In this document: positions 6,673 through 9,144 of the stretch, piece after piece
How the letters are laid out: every line of letters begins with the position of its first letter
How positions within the stretch are numbered: the stretch's first letter is position 1
Origin: Chitinophaga pinensis
GTDB taxonomy: Bacteria > Bacteroidota > Bacteroidia > SXHM01
Assembly: GCA_945889235.1 (NCBI GenBank)
Contig: CAMDBK010000099.1
Coordinates: 1-9,144 of the forward strand
DNA: 9,144 nt
Direction: 5' to 3'
Position numbers and translations under genes: made by a program
The notes under the pieces: generated by a model
Database searches by the model: none
The model's input: the letters and a program-made list of their open reading frames with translations, nothing else
Told to the model about the DNA's origin: nothing

Positions 6673-7626
6673 ATGGTTGTGCTGAATAAAAATATTTTAT
6701 TCCTTGATAGTGTTCATCCCGCTTTAAAAGATGAACTGAAAAAATTTGGCTGCCATTGTGAGTTAGATGATAAAAGCAGCAAAGAAGAAATAGAAAAAAA
6801 GATTGGTGATTATGACGGAATTGTTATCCGCAGTCGCATAAAAATTGATGCTCAACTTATTGACAAAGCAACAAAGTTGAAATTCATTGCGCGTGCAGGT
6901 GCTGGCATGGAAAACATTGATGCGGACTATGCAACCAAGAAAAAAATAAAATGCATTAATGCCCCCGAAGGAAACCGTGATGCCGTGGGTGAACATGCTT
7001 TGGGAATGCTGTTGTCGCTGATGAACAATCTGAACAAAGCCGACAGAGAAGTAAGAAAAGGAAAATGGCTTCGCGAAGAGAATCGCGGAACAGAACTGAT
7101 GTTTAAAACTGTGGGAATTATCGGCTACGGAAATATGGGAACCGCTTTTGCCCGTAGACTGCAAAGCTTCAGCGTAATGGCGTTTGCGTATGATAAATAC
7201 AAGAAAAATTTTGGTGATGATTTTATTATTGAAGCAAATATGGACGCCATTTTTCAGGAGGCGGAAGTAGTGAGTTTGCATGTGCCACTTACAAAAGAAA
7301 CCGAATATCTGGTGAACGATGAATTCATCGGCCGTTTTCATAATCCGTTTTATCTCATCAACACTTCGCGAGGAAAAGTGGTGAACACGGAAGACCTGGT
7401 GAAACATCTGAAATCAGGAAAAATTCTGGGCGCTGCGTTAGATGTTCTTGAATATGAAAGTTCGTCACTTGAAAAACTGGAATCAAGAAAAATACCCGAA
7501 GCTTTAAAATACCTGCGCGAAAGTGATAAAGTAATTTTCTCGCCCCATATTGCCGGCTGGACATTTGAAAGTAACCAACGCATTTCGTTGGTGCTGGCTG
7601 AAAAGATTGCGAAGATTTTGAAATAA
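6673..7626 (+). CDS. NAD-dependent D-2-hydroxyacid dehydrogenase (SerA-like)
   Basis: Cytosolic oxidoreductase of the D-isomer-specific 2-hydroxyacid dehydrogenase family, interconverting a 2-hydroxyacid and a 2-oxoacid. Of 317 residues, the substrate-binding lobe comes first (1-100), then the Rossmann domain with GYGNMG (151-156) and Asp174 at the end of the second strand, which favours NAD over NADP. The catalytic triad is readable: Arg233 in NTSRG, Glu262 after DVLEY, and His292 in SPHIAGW. The Glu-His spacing is about seven residues longer than in E. coli SerA. There is no C-terminal ACT or regulatory domain. An in-frame stop directly precedes the ATG at 6673, fixing the longest start. 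It is probably co-transcribed with the downstream PhnW-like gene. It may be a phosphoglycerate dehydrogenase, but the substrate cannot be read from the sequence. Confidence 0.88.
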   Translation: MVVLNKNILFLDSVHPALKDELKKFGCHCELDDKSSKEEIEKKIGDYDGIVIRSRIKIDAQLIDKATKLKFIARAGAGMENIDADYATKKKIKCINAPEGNRDAVGEHALGMLLSLMNNLNKADREVRKGKWLREENRGTELMFKTVGIIGYGNMGTAFARRLQSFSVMAFAYDKYKKNFGDDFIIEANMDAIFQEAEVVSLHVPLTKETEYLVNDEFIGRFHNPFYLINTSRGKVVNTEDLVKHLKSGKILGAALDVLEYESSSLEKLESRKIPEALKYLRESDKVIFSPHIAGWTFESNQRISLVLAEKIAKILK

Positions 7627-7628
7627 CC

Positions 7629-7690
7629 CGTCACCCTAACTTGTTTCAGGGTCTCACAAATCAAGATGCTGAAACAAGTTCAGCATGACG
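7629..7690 (+). repeat. 62-bp palindromic repeat, copy 2
   Basis: Same size, orientation and ends (CGTCA, TGACG) as the copy at 2614-2675. The right hairpin (ATGCTGAA, ACAAG, TTCAGCAT) is identical. The left hairpin has lost one G (CCCTAA instead of CCCTGAA), and the spacer between hairpins differs and is one base longer. It begins 2 nt after the dehydrogenase stop and ends 11 nt before the phnW start, filling nearly the whole gap. Its right arm contains an ATG (7666) in frame with the next gene. Confidence 0.9.
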
Positions 7691-7701
7691 AAACAAATAA
7701 A

Positions 7702-8784
7702 ATGGATAAACTCCTCTTTACCCCCGGCCCTCTTACCACCAGCAAAACCGTTAAAGAAGCAATGCTTCATGATTACGGTTCGCGCGATACGAAATTTGTA
7801 AACATCGTTAAAGAAGTGCGCGAAAATCTGTTGCAACTCGGTGGAGTTTCAAAAGAAAAAGGATACGAAACAGTTATTATACAAGGCTCAGGAACGTTTG
7901 GAATCGAAGCAACTATTTCTTCTTCTGTTCCGCGGAATGGACATTTGCTGATTGTCATCAATGGCGCTTACGGTCATCGCATGGCAAATATTTGCAGCGT
8001 TCATGGAATAAAATATACTTCATTAGTTTTTGCAGAAAATGAAATTCCAACTATTGAGAAAACAGAAGCTGCACTGAAAAGCGATAACAGCATAACTCAT
8101 CTCGCCATTGTTCACAGTGAAACTACTACCGGAATTTTTAACCCGATTAAAGAATTTGGGGCGCTTGCTGGGAACTATAACAAGACTTACATCGTTGATG
8201 CCATGAGCAGTTTTGGTGCAGTTCCGGTATACATTGCCGAATTCAATATTGATTTTCTGGTTTCTTCTTCCAACAAATGTATTGAAGGCGTTCCGGGGTT
8301 CTCCTTCATCATTGCGAAACGTGAGAAACTCCTGCAATGCAAAGGACAGGCAAGAAGCCTTGTGCTGGATATTTTCGCCCAATGGGAAGCGTTGGAAAAT
8401 GATGGACAATTCCGTTTTACTCCACCCACACAAAGCCTTGCAGCTTTTCACCAGGCATTAAAAGAACTGGAAACAGAAGGTGGTGTGGAAGCACGTGCCA
8501 ATCGCTACAAAGAAAATTACCAGACCCTTATTTCGGGAATGCGAAAACTTGGTTTTAAAGAATACCTTGAACCTGAAAAACAAGGCTATATTATTACATC
8601 CTTCTTATATCCTTCAGCAGATTTTAACTTCAAAGAATTCTATAATTCACTCAACGATAAAGGCTTTGTTATTTACCCCGGCAAACTAACGCAGGCTGAT
8701 TGCTTCCGGATCGGAAACATTGGCAGACTTTATAAAAAAGATGTGGAGGGTTTGCTGGAAGCTATTGAATCTGTGTTAAAGTAG
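7702..8784 (+). CDS. phnW: 2-aminoethylphosphonate:pyruvate transaminase
   Basis: PLP-dependent fold-type I (class V) aminotransferase moving the amino group of 2-aminoethylphosphonate to pyruvate, giving phosphonoacetaldehyde and alanine. In phosphonate-making bacteria a homologue runs the reverse step. From the ATG at 7702 it has 360 residues, the usual PhnW length, and begins MDKLLFTPGPLTTSKTVKEA. Family landmarks: QGSGTFGIEA (61-70), HSETTTGIFNP (138-148), Asp166 in IVDAMSSFG (contacts the PLP ring nitrogen), PLP lysine Lys192 in SSSNKCIEGVPGF, and Arg336 in DCFRIGNIG (substrate-binding position). An in-frame ATG at 7666 would add 12 residues encoded by the repeat; I reject it. No phnX, phnY, phnA or pepM gene lies in the window, so degradation versus biosynthesis is undecided. 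It follows the dehydrogenase by 75 bp. Confidence 0.92.
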   Translation: MDKLLFTPGPLTTSKTVKEAMLHDYGSRDTKFVNIVKEVRENLLQLGGVSKEKGYETVIIQGSGTFGIEATISSSVPRNGHLLIVINGAYGHRMANICSVHGIKYTSLVFAENEIPTIEKTEAALKSDNSITHLAIVHSETTTGIFNPIKEFGALAGNYNKTYIVDAMSSFGAVPVYIAEFNIDFLVSSSNKCIEGVPGFSFIIAKREKLLQCKGQARSLVLDIFAQWEALENDGQFRFTPPTQSLAAFHQALKELETEGGVEARANRYKENYQTLISGMRKLGFKEYLEPEKQGYIITSFLYPSADFNFKEFYNSLNDKGFVIYPGKLTQADCFRIGNIGRLYKKDVEGLLEAIESVLK

Positions 8785-8921
8785 TTTTCTATAATGCCGT
8801 TAATACCCTAATTCCCGCATTTAAACGAATAAACACCACTCTGTTAGCAAAATTTAACACCCCTTGTGAACTTTAAGGCAAGATTATTGTTAATGTTACA
8901 ACATCATTTAAAAAGTATATT

Positions 8922-9068
8922 ATGACCAAGCCGAAAAGAAAGATAAGTAAAGCTCCTAAAACAAGAATTAAAGTGCAGTTGGACTATAAAACCATCATCA
9001 CAATAAACCGTTTGGAGTCCCTGAAAGCATGGATTGACAGGTACCCGGAAGCAAAGGTTCTTGCTTAA
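8922..9068 (+). CDS. Small basic protein of unknown function
   Basis: A 48-residue reading frame beginning MTKPKRKISKAPKTRIKVQL and ending in TAA. The first 17 residues are rich in Lys/Arg and probably disordered. The rest alternates like two beta strands (RIKVQLDYKTIITI), then an amphipathic helix (LESLKAWIDRYPEA) and a short end strand, so a small beta-beta-alpha unit is possible. There is no signal peptide or membrane segment. The coding case rests on an ATG after a 137-bp upstream gap, a hydrophobic pattern that makes structural sense, and no competing frame. I recall similar short hypothetical proteins in Bacteroidota but assign no function; the Lys/Arg-rich tail would suit nucleic acid or ribosome binding. 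It may be a solo gene. Confidence 0.6.
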   Translation: MTKPKRKISKAPKTRIKVQLDYKTIITINRLESLKAWIDRYPEAKVLA

Positions 9069-9089
9069 GAACAAAAAATTTATCTGACA

Positions 9090-9122
9090 GGAAAGCTATT
9101 TTGTCATGCATGACATGCTTCC
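9090..9122. repeat. Palindromic block downstream of the small gene
   Basis: A perfect 14-bp palindrome, TGTCATGCATGACA (9102-9115), is flanked by GGAAAGC (9090-9096) and GCTTCC (9117-9122), which are complementary except for one extra A. A larger imperfect stem-loop is therefore possible. No T-run follows, so it is not a standard intrinsic terminator. It could be an operator for a gene beyond the window or a 3' structure of the small gene. Confidence 0.45.
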
Positions 9123-9144
9123 TAATCTATATCAGTTCTTGATA

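Noticed and set aside
2614..7690. CRISPR array from the two similar repeats
   Set aside because: Only two copies about 5 kb apart, each internally palindromic, with genes between them and no spacers.
7666..7701. Twelve-residue N-terminal extension of PhnW
   Set aside because: It is encoded largely by the palindromic repeat, and the PhnW family start aligns with the ATG at 7702.
6673..8784. A plain serA-serC serine biosynthesis pair
   Set aside because: The second gene carries PhnW-specific segments (SSSNKCIEGVPGF, DCFRIGNIG) and not the SerC pattern, so only the first gene can be called SerA-like.
8785..8921. Terminator or RNA gene in the gap after phnW
   Set aside because: Only 4-5 bp chance inverted repeats are present (e.g. 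CCTT/AAGG), with no T-run and no tRNA-like cloverleaf.

Overview
The window looks like a chromosomal segment of a Bacteroidota bacterium (Flavobacteriia/Sphingobacteriia/Chitinophagia-like; I cannot place it more finely). The reasons are the gene order atpB-E-F-H-A-G with no atpD or atpC after atpG, a subunit a with a long His-rich periplasmic extension behind a signal peptide, an alpha subunit whose sequence follows the Bacteroidota pattern, AT-rich intergenic DNA with few Shine-Dalgarno sites, and a TAnnTTTG-type -7 motif upstream of fumC.

Layout. Positions 1-5173 (+) carry six F1Fo ATP synthase genes: atpB (5' end cut off by the window edge), atpE, atpF, atpH, atpA and atpG. They encode the membrane motor (a, c, b), the peripheral-stalk cap (delta), the alpha subunit and the central rotor shaft (gamma). 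The catalytic beta and the epsilon subunit must be encoded elsewhere. Two non-coding elements interrupt the operon: a strong intrinsic-terminator-like hairpin between atpE and atpF (1488-1523), and a 62-bp double-hairpin palindromic repeat between atpH and atpA (2614-2675). Positions 5180-6565 (-) hold fumC, class II fumarase, which meets atpG tail to tail with only 6 bp between the stop codons. fumC diverges from a + strand pair: a D-2-hydroxyacid dehydrogenase (6673-7626) and a PhnW-type 2-aminoethylphosphonate:pyruvate transaminase (7702-8784). A second copy of the 62-bp repeat (7629-7690) fills the gap between these two. The last part holds a small basic protein of unknown function (8922-9068, 48 aa) and a palindromic block at 9090-9122.

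How it works together. ATP synthase and fumarase are core energy metabolism. The dehydrogenase/transaminase pair recalls the serA-serC layout, but the transaminase matches PhnW, which points to 2-aminoethylphosphonate metabolism; the dehydrogenase's substrate is open. There is no CRISPR array, phage, transposase, rRNA or recognised tRNA. Most of the window is ordinary housekeeping DNA. The items most worth checking are the intra-operon terminator, the repeat pair, the dehydrogenase-PhnW pairing and the small orphan gene. I see no convincing new multi-gene system.
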